Source: Chitinophaga pinensis (GTDB taxonomy: Bacteria > Bacteroidota > Bacteroidia > Chitinophagales > Chitinophagaceae). Taken from it: a stretch of DNA of 64,000 bases. The position numbers and the translations under genes are program-made. Below the pieces are notes generated by a model. The model was not told where the DNA came from and did not search any database. It saw nothing but the letters and a program-made list of their open reading frames with translations. Positions 34,619-44,630 of the stretch are shown here, one piece after another. The stretch spans positions 1 through 64,000 of the forward strand of contig CAMCMP010000016.1 in assembly GCA_945876095.1 (NCBI GenBank), in the 5' to 3' direction. Numbering within the stretch: position 1 is the stretch's first letter; the number at the start of each line of letters is the position of its first letter.

Positions 34619-35953
34619 ATGGATTTACATCAACTTACCGCTATTTCACCTATTGATGGACGTTATCGTTCACAATTGCAACATTTAGATGAATATTTCA
34701 GTGAATATGCCCTTATAAAGTATAGAGTAATGGTAGAAGTGGAGTATTTTTTATTCCTCGGGGAAAAGAAATTTTTCAAAATTCCAGCCCTTGTAAAAAG
34801 TCATCTCCAAAATGCTGCGGTCAATTTTTCTATTGAAGATGCAGCCACCATTAAGGATACTGAGAAAATTACGAATCATGATGTAAAAGCAGTAGAATAT
34901 TTTCTAAAGGCAGAATTGGATAAATGTAATGCAGCTCATCTTAAAGAATGGATTCACTTTGGTTTGACCTCTCAAGATATTAATAATACTGCTATTCCAC
35001 TAAGTTGGAAACATGCAATGGAACATGATTACCTTCCTTCTATTATCAATTTACAACACCAGTTATTAAAAATGGCCAAGGATTGGAAAAATATACCAAT
35101 GCTAGCTCGTACCCATGGACAGGCCGCTTCCCCTACTCGATTGGGTAAGGAAATAATGGTGTATGTAGAAAGATTGGAAAATCAAATTCAGCTATTTAGT
35201 TACATTCCATTTATGGCAAAATTTGGTGGAGCTACAGGTAATTTTAATGCTCACCATGTGGCCTACCCAAAATACGATTGGGTGAAATTTGCTAATCATT
35301 TTACCGAAGAAAAATTGGGTTTACAGCGTCAACAATACACCACTCAAATTGAGCATTACGATACCCTTGCTGCTCATTTTGATGCTATTAAACGCATCAA
35401 TACTATTTTAATTGATTTTTGTAGGGATATCTGGACCTATGTAAGCACCGATTATTTTAAACAAAAAACAAAAAAAGGTGAAATAGGTTCCTCGGCGATG
35501 CCTCACAAGGTTAATCCGATCGATTTTGAGAATGCAGAAGGAAATTTAGGCATTGCGAATGCCCTGTTGGAACATCTTTCTGCAAAACTTCCTTTATCTA
35601 GATTACAAAGGGATTTAACTGATTCTACGGTATTGAGAAATATTGGCGTTCCTGTAGCCCATACCATATTGTCTTTAAAGTCTATTGAAAAGGGATTGGG
35701 TAAGTTAGTTTTAAACGAAGTTAAATTAAAGACAGACTTAGATAATAACTGGGTGGTGGTTGCCGAAGCAATTCAAACCGTTTTAAGAAGGGAAAATTAT
35801 CCTCAACCTTATGAGGCATTGAAAGAACTGACCAGAGGAAAACATGCGATTGATAAGAAGGCTATACATGAATTTATATCAAAATTAAAAATTTCTGCAG
35901 CTCTAAAAACTGAATTAAAAAATATTACTCCTTATAATTATACTGGAATCTAG
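34619..35953 (+). CDS. purB: PurB, adenylosuccinate lyase
   Basis: 444 residues. Start LTAISPIDGRYRSQLQHLDEYFSEYALIKYRV is typical of the E. coli-type PurB; then HDVKAVEYFL, FGLTSQDINNTAIPL, MLARTHGQAASPTRLGKE, FGGATGNFNAHH and the flexible signature loop IGSSAMPHKVNPIDFENAEGN with the catalytic Ser. It catalyses two fumarate-releasing steps in purine synthesis (SAICAR to AICAR; adenylosuccinate to AMP) in the cytoplasm. Preceded by a TAnnTTTG element. Confidence 0.97.
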   Translation: MDLHQLTAISPIDGRYRSQLQHLDEYFSEYALIKYRVMVEVEYFLFLGEKKFFKIPALVKSHLQNAAVNFSIEDAATIKDTEKITNHDVKAVEYFLKAELDKCNAAHLKEWIHFGLTSQDINNTAIPLSWKHAMEHDYLPSIINLQHQLLKMAKDWKNIPMLARTHGQAASPTRLGKEIMVYVERLENQIQLFSYIPFMAKFGGATGNFNAHHVAYPKYDWVKFANHFTEEKLGLQRQQYTTQIEHYDTLAAHFDAIKRINTILIDFCRDIWTYVSTDYFKQKTKKGEIGSSAMPHKVNPIDFENAEGNLGIANALLEHLSAKLPLSRLQRDLTDSTVLRNIGVPVAHTILSLKSIEKGLGKLVLNEVKLKTDLDNNWVVVAEAIQTVLRRENYPQPYEALKELTRGKHAIDKKAIHEFISKLKISAALKTELKNITPYNYTGI

Positions 35954-35988
35954 TGCTTTTATTTTTAATAGTAGCTTGGCTATAAAAG

Positions 35989-36600
35989 TTAAATTTTCAC
36001 CCAAAATTTAAGTGTATTTTTCATATCTGTGCCTACCACTAAATATTCTGTTGGAATTTCCTCTTCGGTACTATGAAATGTTGCAAGCCTTGTCCCTGAA
36101 GGCTTTGATTCTAATTTTGCCTTCAATAAATAGGTGTATTGTTCATATAATTCCTTGGAGTATTCAATTTTATTATCCATATTTTCTGAAAATGAAAAAT
36201 TTTCATAAAATGAATTAAAAAAATAGAAATGATCATAATTTTTGAAATTGACAGTAGAAAAATTTCCATGTAATAAATCCACATTTTTGAGTCCTAATAT
36301 TTCTTTAGCCTGAATGGCTTGTTCTACTAAATTACCCCTTTGTTCTATTCCTGTGTAAAATGCCAAGGGCATATAATTTGCTGCTGCAAGGCAGAATTTC
36401 CCAACCCCACTGCCAATATCTAAGATTCGAACATTTTTTTCCGCTGCTAAAAATTGAGCAGCTTTTTTAGCAACTTCAAGTGGTGTCCAATGTCTTTTCA
36501 TTAATGTGCTATTGGAGTCTGGAAATAGGTTGTCAAATAGCTCGTTTGAATCAAACCAATTTTTAGTAGATGACATGGAAGATTTTCTATTGTTAGACAT
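35989..36600 (-). CDS. Class I SAM-dependent methyltransferase
   Basis: 203 residues (a second ATG eight codons in is also possible). The core contains RILDIGSGVGKFCLAAANY (motif I), FYTGIEQRGNLVEQA (motif II with Glu), VDLLHGNFSTVNF and YDHFYFFNSFYENF. A leader NWFDSNELFDNLFPDSNSTLMKRHWTPLEVAKKAAQFL precedes, similar to small Bacteroidota methyltransferases with unknown substrate. It is convergent with purB and divergent from prfC. Confidence 0.85.
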   Translation of the reverse strand: MSNNRKSSMSSTKNWFDSNELFDNLFPDSNSTLMKRHWTPLEVAKKAAQFLAAEKNVRILDIGSGVGKFCLAAANYMPLAFYTGIEQRGNLVEQAIQAKEILGLKNVDLLHGNFSTVNFKNYDHFYFFNSFYENFSFSENMDNKIEYSKELYEQYTYLLKAKLESKPSGTRLATFHSTEEEIPTEYLVVGTDMKNTLKFWVKI

Positions 36601-36658
36601 CCTTATTATTGAATAATTAAAATTTGACTTCCATTAAATTGTTATTAAAAATTGCCTT

Positions 36659-36690
36659 TTTGTAATACTGTTTATCAAAGCTTACCTTTG
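36659..36690 (+). promoter_or_regulatory. Promoter of prfC (-33 and -7 elements)
   Basis: TTTG at 36659-36662 and TACCTTTG at 36683-36690 are separated by 20 bp, matching the Bacteroidota consensus (TTTG, 19-21 bp, TAnnTTTG). An unusually good Shine-Dalgarno-like AGGAG (36773 region) stands 7-8 bp before the prfC ATG. Confidence 0.6.
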
Positions 36691-36782
36691 CGACCATTTT
36701 GTAAGAAAGTTGTTCGATGTAATATATATTGACTATCACTGCAACTATGAATCAAGCAAAAGTAATCAACTAGGAGTAAAAG

Positions 36783-38369
36783 ATGAAGTATATCAACGAA
36801 ATTAACAAGCGAAAAACATTCGCTATTATTTCCCATCCAGATGCTGGTAAAACTACATTAACTGAAAAATTTCTGTTATTTGGAGGCGCTATTCAAACTG
36901 CAGGAGCTGTAAAAAGCAATAAAATTAAAAAACATGCTACCTCAGATTTTATGGAAATTGAGCGGCAGAGAGGTATTAGTGTTGCTACCAGTGTGATGAC
37001 CTTTGAATATGAAGGTCATCTGATTAATCTATTAGATACCCCTGGACATAAAGATTTTGCTGAAGATACTTATAGAACGCTTACTGCTGTAGATAGTGTT
37101 GTATTGGTCATTGATAGTGTAAATGGTGTGGAGGATCAAACAAGGCGATTAATGGAAGTGATTGCCATGCGCAATACCCCTGTAATAGTATTTATAAATA
37201 AAATGGATCGCGATGGTAAGAATCGCTTTGACCTCCTAGAAGAAATTGAAAATGAATTAAAGTTGCAGTTGCACCCCATGACTGTGCCAATCAATAGTGG
37301 AAAGGACTTTAAAGGGGTTTACGATCTTCATAAAAAAAGTTTGGTTTTATTTACTGCTGGAACCAAGGCGAATGATGAAGATGTATTAGAGATTAAAGAT
37401 TTAAATAATTCTATTTTAGATGTAAAAATTGGCGAAAAAGATGCCGCGACCTTGCGTGAAGATGTAGAATTAGTAGATGGCGTTTATGGTGAACTTAACT
37501 TAGATGATTACCTAAGTGGAAAGACAGCTCCTGTATTTTTTGGTAGTGCGGTTAATAATTTTGGAGTAAAAGAAATGCTAGATACTTTTATACGTATCGC
37601 TCCTACACCTAGGCCAAGAAATACAACTGAACGTGATATTTTGCCAGAGGAAGATAAATTCAGTGGCTTTATATTTAAAATACATGCCAATTTAGATCCT
37701 AAACATAGGGATCGAATTGCATTTTTACGGGTTTGTAGTGGTCGATTTGAACGTAACAAATATTATAAACATGTTCGGCTTGAGAGAGACTTTCGTTTCA
37801 GTAATCCCTATAGTTTTTTGGCACGCCAAAAGGAAGTAATTGAAGATGCTTACCCTGGTGATGTAGTGGGTTTATTTGATACCGGAAATTTTAAAATTGG
37901 AGATACACTGACTGAAGGTGAAAAATTTTATTTTACTGGAATACCTTCATTTTCACCTGAAATTTTTAAAGAGGTACAAAATAAAGATCCTATGAAAACC
38001 AAGCAGTTAGAAAAGGGATTACTTCAATTAACAGATGAGGGTGTTGCTCAGTTATTTACTCAGTTTGGTGGTAATAAAAAGATCATTGGTTGCGTGGGTG
38101 AACTTCAATTTGAGGTAATCCAATACCGCCTTTTACAGGAATATAGCGCTTCTGTTCAAATGAATAGTTTACCATTTTATAAAGCCTGTTGGCTTACCAG
38201 TAAGGATCCAAAAAAGTTAGAGGATTTTACTCGTTTCAAACAAGCAAATATTGCTGAAGATAAAGATGGTCACCTAGTTTATTTAGCTCAAAGTGAATGG
38301 TTTTTAAATACAGAAAGACAGAACAATCCAGATATAGAATTTCATTTTACCAGTGAAATTCATAAATAA
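36783..38369 (+). CDS. prfC: PrfC, peptide chain release factor 3
   Basis: 528 residues, normal for RF3. GTPase motifs: P-loop [10 protein letters not shown] (residues 17-26), switch I region with [14 protein letters not shown]3 [17 protein letters not shown]4 FINKMDRD. The RF3-specific continuation is present ([68 protein letters not shown]). It recycles RF1/RF2 from the ribosome after termination. It is monocistronic with its own promoter. Confidence 0.97.
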   Translation: MKYINEINKRKTFAIISHPDAGKTTLTEKFLLFGGAIQTAGAVKSNKIKKHATSDFMEIERQRGISVATSVMTFEYEGHLINLLDTPGHKDFAEDTYRTLTAVDSVVLVIDSVNGVEDQTRRLMEVIAMRNTPVIVFINKMDRDGKNRFDLLEEIENELKLQLHPMTVPINSGKDFKGVYDLHKKSLVLFTAGTKANDEDVLEIKDLNNSILDVKIGEKDAATLREDVELVDGVYGELNLDDYLSGKTAPVFFGSAVNNFGVKEMLDTFIRIAPTPRPRNTTERDILPEEDKFSGFIFKIHANLDPKHRDRIAFLRVCSGRFERNKYYKHVRLERDFRFSNPYSFLARQKEVIEDAYPGDVVGLFDTGNFKIGDTLTEGEKFYFTGIPSFSPEIFKEVQNKDPMKTKQLEKGLLQLTDEGVAQLFTQFGGNKKIIGCVGELQFEVIQYRLLQEYSASVQMNSLPFYKACWLTSKDPKKLEDFTRFKQANIAEDKDGHLVYLAQSEWFLNTERQNNPDIEFHFTSEIHK

Positions 38370-38434
38370 TAATCGGTTGATGTGAATGGCTGTTAACTGT
38401 ATATTGATCCTTCCAAATTCAGTTCGAATGAATT

Positions 38435-39022
38435 CTATTCTTCTAAATATCCCCAATCCTTTCTTAGCGTATCTAAGTGTTCCCCTTTTAGCTTGGGTTG
38501 ATCATAATGGCCAGCAATTGATTTCTGTCTAAATGCTTCATACAAAGTAACTGCACAGGCAACGGAAATATTTAATGACTTAATTATACCTACCTGCGGA
38601 ATAATAAAATTCCCATCTGCCATCGCAATAATTTCATCACTTACCCCGCTATGTTCATTTCCAAAAACCAATGCTACTGATTGAGTTAAATTTAACTCAT
38701 GTAATCCAACTGCATCGGTACTTAAATGAGTGGTATAAATTTTATTGTAATTCTTACGCAATGCTTCAAAACAAGCTTGTGGATCTGTAAATTGATGGAT
38801 TGTCAACCATTTAGCAGCACTAGAGGAGCTTTTTTCACCCCATTTTCTGTGAGGAGGAATTTTATGATTTAAGATATAGATATCCTGAATGCCAACAGCA
38901 TCACAGGTTCGCATAACCGCCGAAATATTGTGAGGATCAAATACGTTTTCTAAAACTACCGTAATATCTGGTTGTCGTTTATTTAAAACTGAAGTAAGTC
39001 GCACATCTCTTTGCGGTGTCAT
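38435..39022 (-). CDS. trmH: TrmH-family RNA 2'-O-methyltransferase
   Basis: 195 residues. SPOUT motifs: PDITVVLENVFDPHNISAVMRTCDAVGIQDIYIL (motif 1), VALVFGNEHSGVSDEIIAMADGNFIIPQVGIIKSLNISVACAVTLYEAFRQK (motifs 2 and 3, trefoil knot). This is the TrmH type that methylates the ribose of G18 in tRNA, though another SpoU target cannot be excluded. Convergent with prfC; no terminator hairpin was found between them. Confidence 0.92.
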   Translation of the reverse strand: MTPQRDVRLTSVLNKRQPDITVVLENVFDPHNISAVMRTCDAVGIQDIYILNHKIPPHRKWGEKSSSSAAKWLTIHQFTDPQACFEALRKNYNKIYTTHLSTDAVGLHELNLTQSVALVFGNEHSGVSDEIIAMADGNFIIPQVGIIKSLNISVACAVTLYEAFRQKSIAGHYDQPKLKGEHLDTLRKDWGYLEE

Positions 39023-39039
39023 GTTGATAAAATATACTG

Positions 39040-39047
39040 CAAATTTA
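39040..39047 (-). promoter_or_regulatory. -7 element for trmH
   Basis: The minus strand reads TAAATTTG (TAnnTTTG), 18 bp before the ATG, which implies a very short leader. Confidence 0.4.
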
Positions 39048-39148
39048 GGTTAATTTAACTCTCCCATAAATTATTGTGATAGGATTAAATGAATTTAATT
39101 TGATTTAAATTTTTCTTTAAAAAATTTAGCTAAAAGTGAAGACCAAAG

Positions 39149-40258
39149 TTATAATCGGAAAAATATTTTCTTTTGATAAAGAAAATAACATAAACCCCAA
39201 TCAAGTAAAATAATTAAAAAACAAGCTGAAATTGAAATAATTATTTCGGGAATATTTAGTAAACTCAATAATCCATTGGTTAGTAATTTTATAAAATGAT
39301 TTAACCAACCACCTCCTGCAGTTTCAAAAAATAGGTAAATGAAAATTGAATTCATTGACAATACTTTAAAAAAGAAGATATTGGTATAGTTTTTTTTGTC
39401 GATAATATAATAACAAGCAGCAAAAGCTAATAAACACCATCCTAGAGATACAATGGTAAAGGAACTAGTTGCAATCCTCTTAATAATTGGGGTGATTTGA
39501 AAAAAATCCATTGAATATCCCAGTAGTAAAAACGTACAACCTGTAATAATTAAAGTTTTTAATAAACTATTCCTTTTATCCAATATTAATTTACCCACTA
39601 AAGCTCCAGCGATGGTATGAACCGCCGTTGGTATACAATTGATGGCAACCCAACCTCCTCTGCTGGTCTTATTCATCAAAATTAAATCTACATAATTACC
39701 AAAATTATGATGATTGGTAAACGTAAGGTTATAACCTGGAATGTTCATAAAACGATACAGTATTTCAGTGAGTAGTAATAATAAAACACAGAAAATTATT
39801 TGAGTAGAATATTTCCATTGAAATATGAAATAGGCTAATAGGAGCGTAAAAGAAAGTTGGGTTAACACATTCCATAATTCAAAGGATAATCCAGTTTCTT
39901 TGACTGCATAAACGAGTACTCCCCAGAAAAACAACCATCCTGAACGTTTGAGCATTTTTATAGTGATAGTATTTTTGGATACTCCCTTTTTCTGCAAACT
40001 AGTTACTGAAAAAGCCATTGCAGTTCCTGCTATAAACATAAAGCCAGGTTGAATTAAATCCCAAAATCTCAATCCATTCCATGGATGGTGTTGAAATTGA
40101 ATAAAGAAATTTTCGAGTGGACCTCCTTTTGAATTGAGATATAAAATTTTAAAAAAACCAGTACTTTCCGTTACCAATAAAAACATGATAAGTCCTCTTA
40201 AAAAATCGAGTGACAAAAGTCGCTTACTCAAATCTTCAGAACTTAATTGGGTAGACAT
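39149..40258 (-). CDS. DUF5009 / heparan-alpha-glucosaminide N-acetyltransferase-like membrane protein
   Basis: 369 residues with about ten membrane helices. The family start is RLLSLDFLRGLIMFLLVTESTGF, then HHPWNGLRFWDLIQPGFMFIAGTAMAFSV, GWVAINCIPTAVHTIAGALVGKLIL and a C-terminal run of helices. This resembles DUF5009/NagX proteins, related to the enzyme that acetylates terminal glucosamine across the membrane. It ends a three-gene minus-strand operon with a glycosidase-like lipoprotein and a Gfo/Idh oxidoreductase, which supports a sugar-processing role. Confidence 0.85.
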   Translation of the reverse strand: MSTQLSSEDLSKRLLSLDFLRGLIMFLLVTESTGFFKILYLNSKGGPLENFFIQFQHHPWNGLRFWDLIQPGFMFIAGTAMAFSVTSLQKKGVSKNTITIKMLKRSGWLFFWGVLVYAVKETGLSFELWNVLTQLSFTLLLAYFIFQWKYSTQIIFCVLLLLLTEILYRFMNIPGYNLTFTNHHNFGNYVDLILMNKTSRGGWVAINCIPTAVHTIAGALVGKLILDKRNSLLKTLIITGCTFLLLGYSMDFFQITPIIKRIATSSFTIVSLGWCLLAFAACYYIIDKKNYTNIFFFKVLSMNSIFIYLFFETAGGGWLNHFIKLLTNGLLSLLNIPEIIISISACFLIILLDWGLCYFLYQKKIFFRL

Positions 40259-40284
40259 GCTATTTGGATTTTATTTTGGGACAA

Positions 40285-41199
40285 CTATTTATTATCCGAT
40301 AAGAATAAATTCATTCTTCGATGCATGGTATATAATCTAAATTGATTACCATCATTTACTACTATTCCACTGGATTGATTATTACCAATAATTGGATTAT
40401 TGAGATATTTTTTCCAATGAATTAAATCTTTTGAAACAGCTATATTGATAGACCATTCATGCCAATCTTTAAAAGCAGATGCGTGATAATATCCATAATA
40501 AAGACCTTTGTACTTTATAACTTGATTCATTGCTACGGCAAATTGATCATATAAATCAGGTCCCATTTTTATTACTGGATCATCTTGAACATTCGTCCAA
40601 ATGGTATGATCCTTAGAAGTTGCCAACCAAATTCCACGATCATCTCTTTCGTAAAATAAATACCAAACTCCCTTTTCAATAATTACCGCTGGAGTACCAA
40701 ATGCTCCTTTGCTAATAGGTTGTCCATTGGTTTGTCGAATGTCCAACTGACCCTTTTCTTGCCAATGAATCTTGTCCTTTGAAATGAGTAGATGAGCAGA
40801 ATCTCCTTTTCCTTCTGCAAACATATAATAGTTGTCTTTGGATTTCACTACACACATATCTTCTACCCAATGAGCTTCGTGAACAGGATTTTGAGGATGT
40901 CTGGAAAAGCTAATCCCGTCTGTAGAAGTTGCATAGCCAAGTGATCTATTACCATCATTTTTTTCGTATCCAGTGTACCATAAATGATAAATATTATCCT
41001 CTCTAATGATATAACCTCTTTCACGCATTTGCTTATCCCAGGTATCTTTTCCTGTTCCAGAAAATAATGGATTACTTTTATAAGCTACAAAATGAACTAA
41101 TTCTTTAGGAAAAATATTTTCAGTAGAAGTAGTAATAGTTTTGGTATTTCTACATTGTAAAGCACTAATTGCCAAAATTAAAAGATACCTACATTTCAT
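40285..41199 (-). CDS. Glycosidase-like five-bladed beta-propeller lipoprotein (GH43/GH32-like)
   Basis: 304 residues with a short lipoprotein-like N-terminus (LLILAISALQCRN). Propeller repeats with Asp/Trp are visible: NPLFSGTGKDTWDKQM, YHLWYTGYEKNDGNRSLGYATSTDGISFSRHPQNPV, EDMCVVKSKDNYYMFAEG, YYLFYERDDRGIWLATSKDHTIW and YYGYYHASAFKDWHEWSINIAVSKDLIHW. This is the GH43/62/32/68 or GH130-type fold. Candidate acids are the Asp in TWDKQM and the Glu of VEDM or ERDD, but assignment needs a structure match. It lies 12 bp after the oxidoreductase gene in the same operon. Confidence 0.78.
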   Translation of the reverse strand: MKCRYLLILAISALQCRNTKTITTSTENIFPKELVHFVAYKSNPLFSGTGKDTWDKQMRERGYIIREDNIYHLWYTGYEKNDGNRSLGYATSTDGISFSRHPQNPVHEAHWVEDMCVVKSKDNYYMFAEGKGDSAHLLISKDKIHWQEKGQLDIRQTNGQPISKGAFGTPAVIIEKGVWYLFYERDDRGIWLATSKDHTIWTNVQDDPVIKMGPDLYDQFAVAMNQVIKYKGLYYGYYHASAFKDWHEWSINIAVSKDLIHWKKYLNNPIIGNNQSSGIVVNDGNQFRLYTMHRRMNLFLSDNK

Positions 41200-41211
41200 T
41201 GGGAGTAAGAT

Positions 41212-42567
41212 TTAAAATTCATCATTCAAACAAAATACTGGTTTACGATACATCCATTGGCCATTGGTGAAATCAGGGAAATCAATTGTTTGATTTCCTA
41301 ATTCAATGGACTGTTCACTAAGTGCAGTAATTGCACTCCAGCTTGCTGCATCATAAACATCCATTGGCGTAGGAGTTTTCCTTTTGATCGATTCAATAAA
41401 TGCGTGTAATACAAAGAAGTCCATGCCACCATGTCCTGCATCAACAGATTCTTTTACCCATCTTTTCCATAAAGGGTGGTCGTTTTTCTCAAGCCAATCT
41501 TTTGCATCATCCCATTGGTGTGCCTTAGCTGATTTTCCTTCTAAATAAATACTATTATTTACATCCATCCATAATCCTTCAGTTCCCTGAACCCTAAATC
41601 CAAGTGAATAGGGTCTGGGTAAATTAGTATCATGCTGTAACAAAATGGTTTCGCCATTAACGCAACGAATAGAGGTAGTTACTATATCTCCCAGTTTAAA
41701 ATTAACTTTTGCACTCGGATGATTTTCGCCACCTAATTTCACAACATAATCATGAAGACCTCTTGTTTTAGAAGAAAATGAGCAAAGGGATTGAAATCTA
41801 TTTCCTCTGTTGATGTTAATATAATTTGCAATTGGCCCTATTCCATGTGTAGGATATAAATCACCATTTCTATGAATGGCATGTTCCGTTCGCCATCTTG
41901 CTTCCGATAAACCTTTAGCCCCAAATTCAACACCATAACCATGAACATGTTTACCATCATTGAATTTCACATCTCTTAAATCATGTTGATACCCACCTTG
42001 TAAATGAATGATCTCACCAAATAATCCTTGTCTTACCATATTCAAAACCGCCATTACATCTCTACGATAGCATACATTTTCGAGCATCATTACTTGTGCC
42101 TTGTATTTTTCAGCAGCTCGCACTACTTCCCAGTGGTCTTCTAAAGTAATACCAATGACAACTTCAGAGCCTACATATTTTATTCCTGCCTCCAAGCAAC
42201 CTATGATCATCGGTTTATGCCATTCCCATGGCGTAGCTATAATGATACCATCTAGTGCTGTTTTTTCAACCATCTTTTTCCAGTTGAATTCATCACCAAG
42301 GAAATTCTCAGGAATAGGTTTGCCTTTTGTTTTAAATAATTCATTGGCTAAATTGATACACCTACTATCAATGTCACTGATAGCAACAATCTCAATATCA
42401 TTTCTTAATAATAAATTTTTTAAATGACCTCTTCCACGTTGTCCTACCCCTATAATACCTAGTTTAATTGAAGCAGAAGGGCTTCTTGAAAAAATTTCAA
42501 TGTTCGGTTGAATGGCAAATGCGGCTGTTGCAAGACTTGCATTTTTCACAAATTCATTTCGTTTCAT
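41212..42567 (-). CDS. Gfo/Idh/MocA-family oxidoreductase, exported
   Basis: 451 residues. An N-terminal leader (KRNEFVKNASLATAAFAI) resembles the Tat signals of Bacteroidota glycosidase-like oxidoreductases but has only one Arg, a degenerate twin-arginine motif. The NAD-binding domain follows: IKLGIIGVGQRGRGHLKNLL, EIVAISDID, TALDGIIIATPWEWHKPM, IKYVGSEVVIGITLEDHWEVV. The rest contains LENVCYRRDVMAVLNMVRQGLFGEIIHLQGGYQHDL and HRNGDLYPTHGIGPIANY, the style of GH109 alpha-N-acetylgalactosaminidases (NAD-dependent hydrolases). It is the first gene of the operon. An ordinary dehydrogenase role remains possible. Confidence 0.85.
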   Translation of the reverse strand: MKRNEFVKNASLATAAFAIQPNIEIFSRSPSASIKLGIIGVGQRGRGHLKNLLLRNDIEIVAISDIDSRCINLANELFKTKGKPIPENFLGDEFNWKKMVEKTALDGIIIATPWEWHKPMIIGCLEAGIKYVGSEVVIGITLEDHWEVVRAAEKYKAQVMMLENVCYRRDVMAVLNMVRQGLFGEIIHLQGGYQHDLRDVKFNDGKHVHGYGVEFGAKGLSEARWRTEHAIHRNGDLYPTHGIGPIANYININRGNRFQSLCSFSSKTRGLHDYVVKLGGENHPSAKVNFKLGDIVTTSIRCVNGETILLQHDTNLPRPYSLGFRVQGTEGLWMDVNNSIYLEGKSAKAHQWDDAKDWLEKNDHPLWKRWVKESVDAGHGGMDFFVLHAFIESIKRKTPTPMDVYDAASWSAITALSEQSIELGNQTIDFPDFTNGQWMYRKPVFCLNDEF

Positions 42568-42695
42568 AGTAATGTCTTAAGTAGAAAAATTATTAACTAG
42601 ATTATTGATGTTAAATATAAATAAATAAAGAACGTATAAGTTTATTTATAATAAAATAGTTCAATCAGCTATAATTTTTAATAGCATACATTTAA

Positions 42696-42730
42696 ATAAA
42701 AAACCAGCTTTTAAATAATTAAAAGCTGGT
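42696..42730 (-). terminator. Terminator of amt
   Basis: A 12-bp perfect stem (42703-42714 with 42719-42730), a 4-base loop and a minus-strand T-tract, placed 28 bp after the amt stop. Confidence 0.88.
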
Positions 42731-42757
42731 AGCAGAAAAAAGTAGTTTAAAAATAAT

Positions 42758-43981
42758 TTAAATTTTTTCAATATCTCTAGCAGTTTCACCATGGTAAGAA
42801 GAATCTAATCCTTGTTCTTCTTCTTCGGCTGTAACTTTTACTCGTGTTATTTTATTTATCAATACGAGCATTAAATAGGTAAATATAAATGCATAGATAG
42901 AGGTGCCTACTACTGCAATTAATTCTTTCATAAAAAAGTCAGTTCCACCAAAAAATAAACCGTTTGCACCATTGGGATTAATTGCTTTAGTAGCAAATAA
43001 TCCAAGTAATATAGTACCTAACAAACCACCTACACCATGAATTCCCCAAACATCTAATGCATCATCCCAGCCCATTTTATTTTTTAATTTAACGGCTGCA
43101 TAACAAACAATGGAGGCCAAAATGCCTGTTACAAAAGCCATTTCATAGGTTATGTAACCAGCGGCAGGTGTAACAGTAGCCAACCCTGCTATTGAGCCAG
43201 TTAGTAGTCCAGCAAAAGTAGGTCTCTTGTTACCAGTCGTCCATTCAATAGCAAGCCAAGTTACAGCTGCTACCGAAGCAGAAATATCTGTATTTATAAA
43301 TGCCAATGAGGTAATTCCATTTACTTGTAATTCACTTCCGGCATTGAATCCATACCATCCAAACCATAATAAGGCAGTTCCGATAGCCATCAGAGGTAAA
43401 TTATTTGGACGCGTATTCATAGATCTACGTTTTCCTACATAAATAACTGAAGCAAGAGCTGCAAAGCCTGCTGTAGCATGAACTGTAATACCACCTGCGA
43501 AATCTAAGACACCCCATTTTGCCAATAACCCATTTCCCCAAATCATATGAACAAAAGGATAATAAACAAGTATTTGCCAAAAAGTAAGAAAAATAAAATA
43601 AGCTTTAAAGGTAATCCTGTTGGCAAATGCACCAGTTATTAGAGCGGGTGTAATTATTGCAAACATCATTTGATAGGCTATGAACACTATTTCTGGGAAG
43701 CGTTTATCATCAGAATATAAGGTATCTGGAAGTACCCCATGATAGAAAGCTTTATCTAGGTTTCCAATGATACCGCCCTCGCCTCCACTAAAACATAATG
43801 AATAACCAAAAATGAACCAAAGTACAGATGTCCATCCCATGGACACAAAACTTTGAATCATGACATTGAGTATATTTTTTTTACAAGCTAGTCCACCGTA
43901 AAAAAAGGCAAGTCCTGGCGTCATTAGCATAACCAAACTGGTTGCTAGCAGCATAAATGCTGTTAATCCTGTGTCAAGCAT
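42758..43981 (-). CDS. amt: Amt-family ammonium transporter
   Basis: 407 residues with 11 membrane helices. Conserved stretches: TPGLAFFYGGLACKKNILNVMIQSF, FAGGITVHATAGFAALASVIYVGKR (first pore His), GWYGFNAGSELQVNG, and WGIHGVGGLLGTILLGLFA (second pore His). It conducts ammonium across the inner membrane. A C-terminal acidic tail (VTAEEEEQGLDSSYHGETA) follows the last helix. Unlike many bacteria, no glnK/PII gene lies beside it: 650 bp upstream are non-coding and downstream is the terminator. Confidence 0.96.
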   Translation of the reverse strand: MLDTGLTAFMLLATSLVMLMTPGLAFFYGGLACKKNILNVMIQSFVSMGWTSVLWFIFGYSLCFSGGEGGIIGNLDKAFYHGVLPDTLYSDDKRFPEIVFIAYQMMFAIITPALITGAFANRITFKAYFIFLTFWQILVYYPFVHMIWGNGLLAKWGVLDFAGGITVHATAGFAALASVIYVGKRRSMNTRPNNLPLMAIGTALLWFGWYGFNAGSELQVNGITSLAFINTDISASVAAVTWLAIEWTTGNKRPTFAGLLTGSIAGLATVTPAAGYITYEMAFVTGILASIVCYAAVKLKNKMGWDDALDVWGIHGVGGLLGTILLGLFATKAINPNGANGLFFGGTDFFMKELIAVVGTSIYAFIFTYLMLVLINKITRVKVTAEEEEQGLDSSYHGETARDIEKI

Positions 43982-44630
43982 CGTTTATTTTTTTAGAAAG
44001 AGTAAATATATACTTTAACTAGACATCTATCATATTTAAATAAACAGTATGTGAATATAAATAAGCAAATATTAATAAATATTGAAATAATGGTTTAAAA
44101 AACATGAAATTTTTAAGAGATTAGCTTAAAATTAAATACTCTATGTAAAAATTATTTATTAAACTAATAAAAATGTGGAAAGATTTCATATTATGTTTGT
44201 ACAAATATTAAATTTTCTTCAATAAAAACCTCCAATGCGCTATATCATTGGGGGGGTATTTTTTGATATGATAGATGTTTACAAAGGATTTATATTTATT
44301 GACTCTTTTTTAGTTTCTGATAATTTTAATTTTTTATAAAAATATTTCAAAAATTGATACTTTATATTGAATATAAACGATTTCCAGTTTTACTTCAATG
44401 ACTTCCAGCGTTTTAATAACTACTTCTACTTTAATCCTCATAGGTTCACCTGCCAATTAATGATAAGGAAGTTTATATTTTTTATTTTGACCTTAAATCA
44501 TTTGTATTATATATTAAATAATATTAATTTGTGAAAATTAAGGCACTAAAAACTGCCTATACCCTTTTTTAAACAGAATGCAACTAGTTTGTTATGGGGG
44601 TAAACAAGTCATTCAAATAAATATTAAAAA
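43982..44630. other. Long intergenic region between amt and a lipoprotein gene
   Basis: 650 bp, AT-rich, no coding frame of note and no PII gene. One hairpin-like element is visible near 44231-44262 (CTCCAATG pairing with CATTGGGG across a seven-base loop, followed by T-rich sequence), pointing plus-ward. The function is unknown; it may be a stray terminator or part of the amt regulatory region. Confidence 0.4.
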
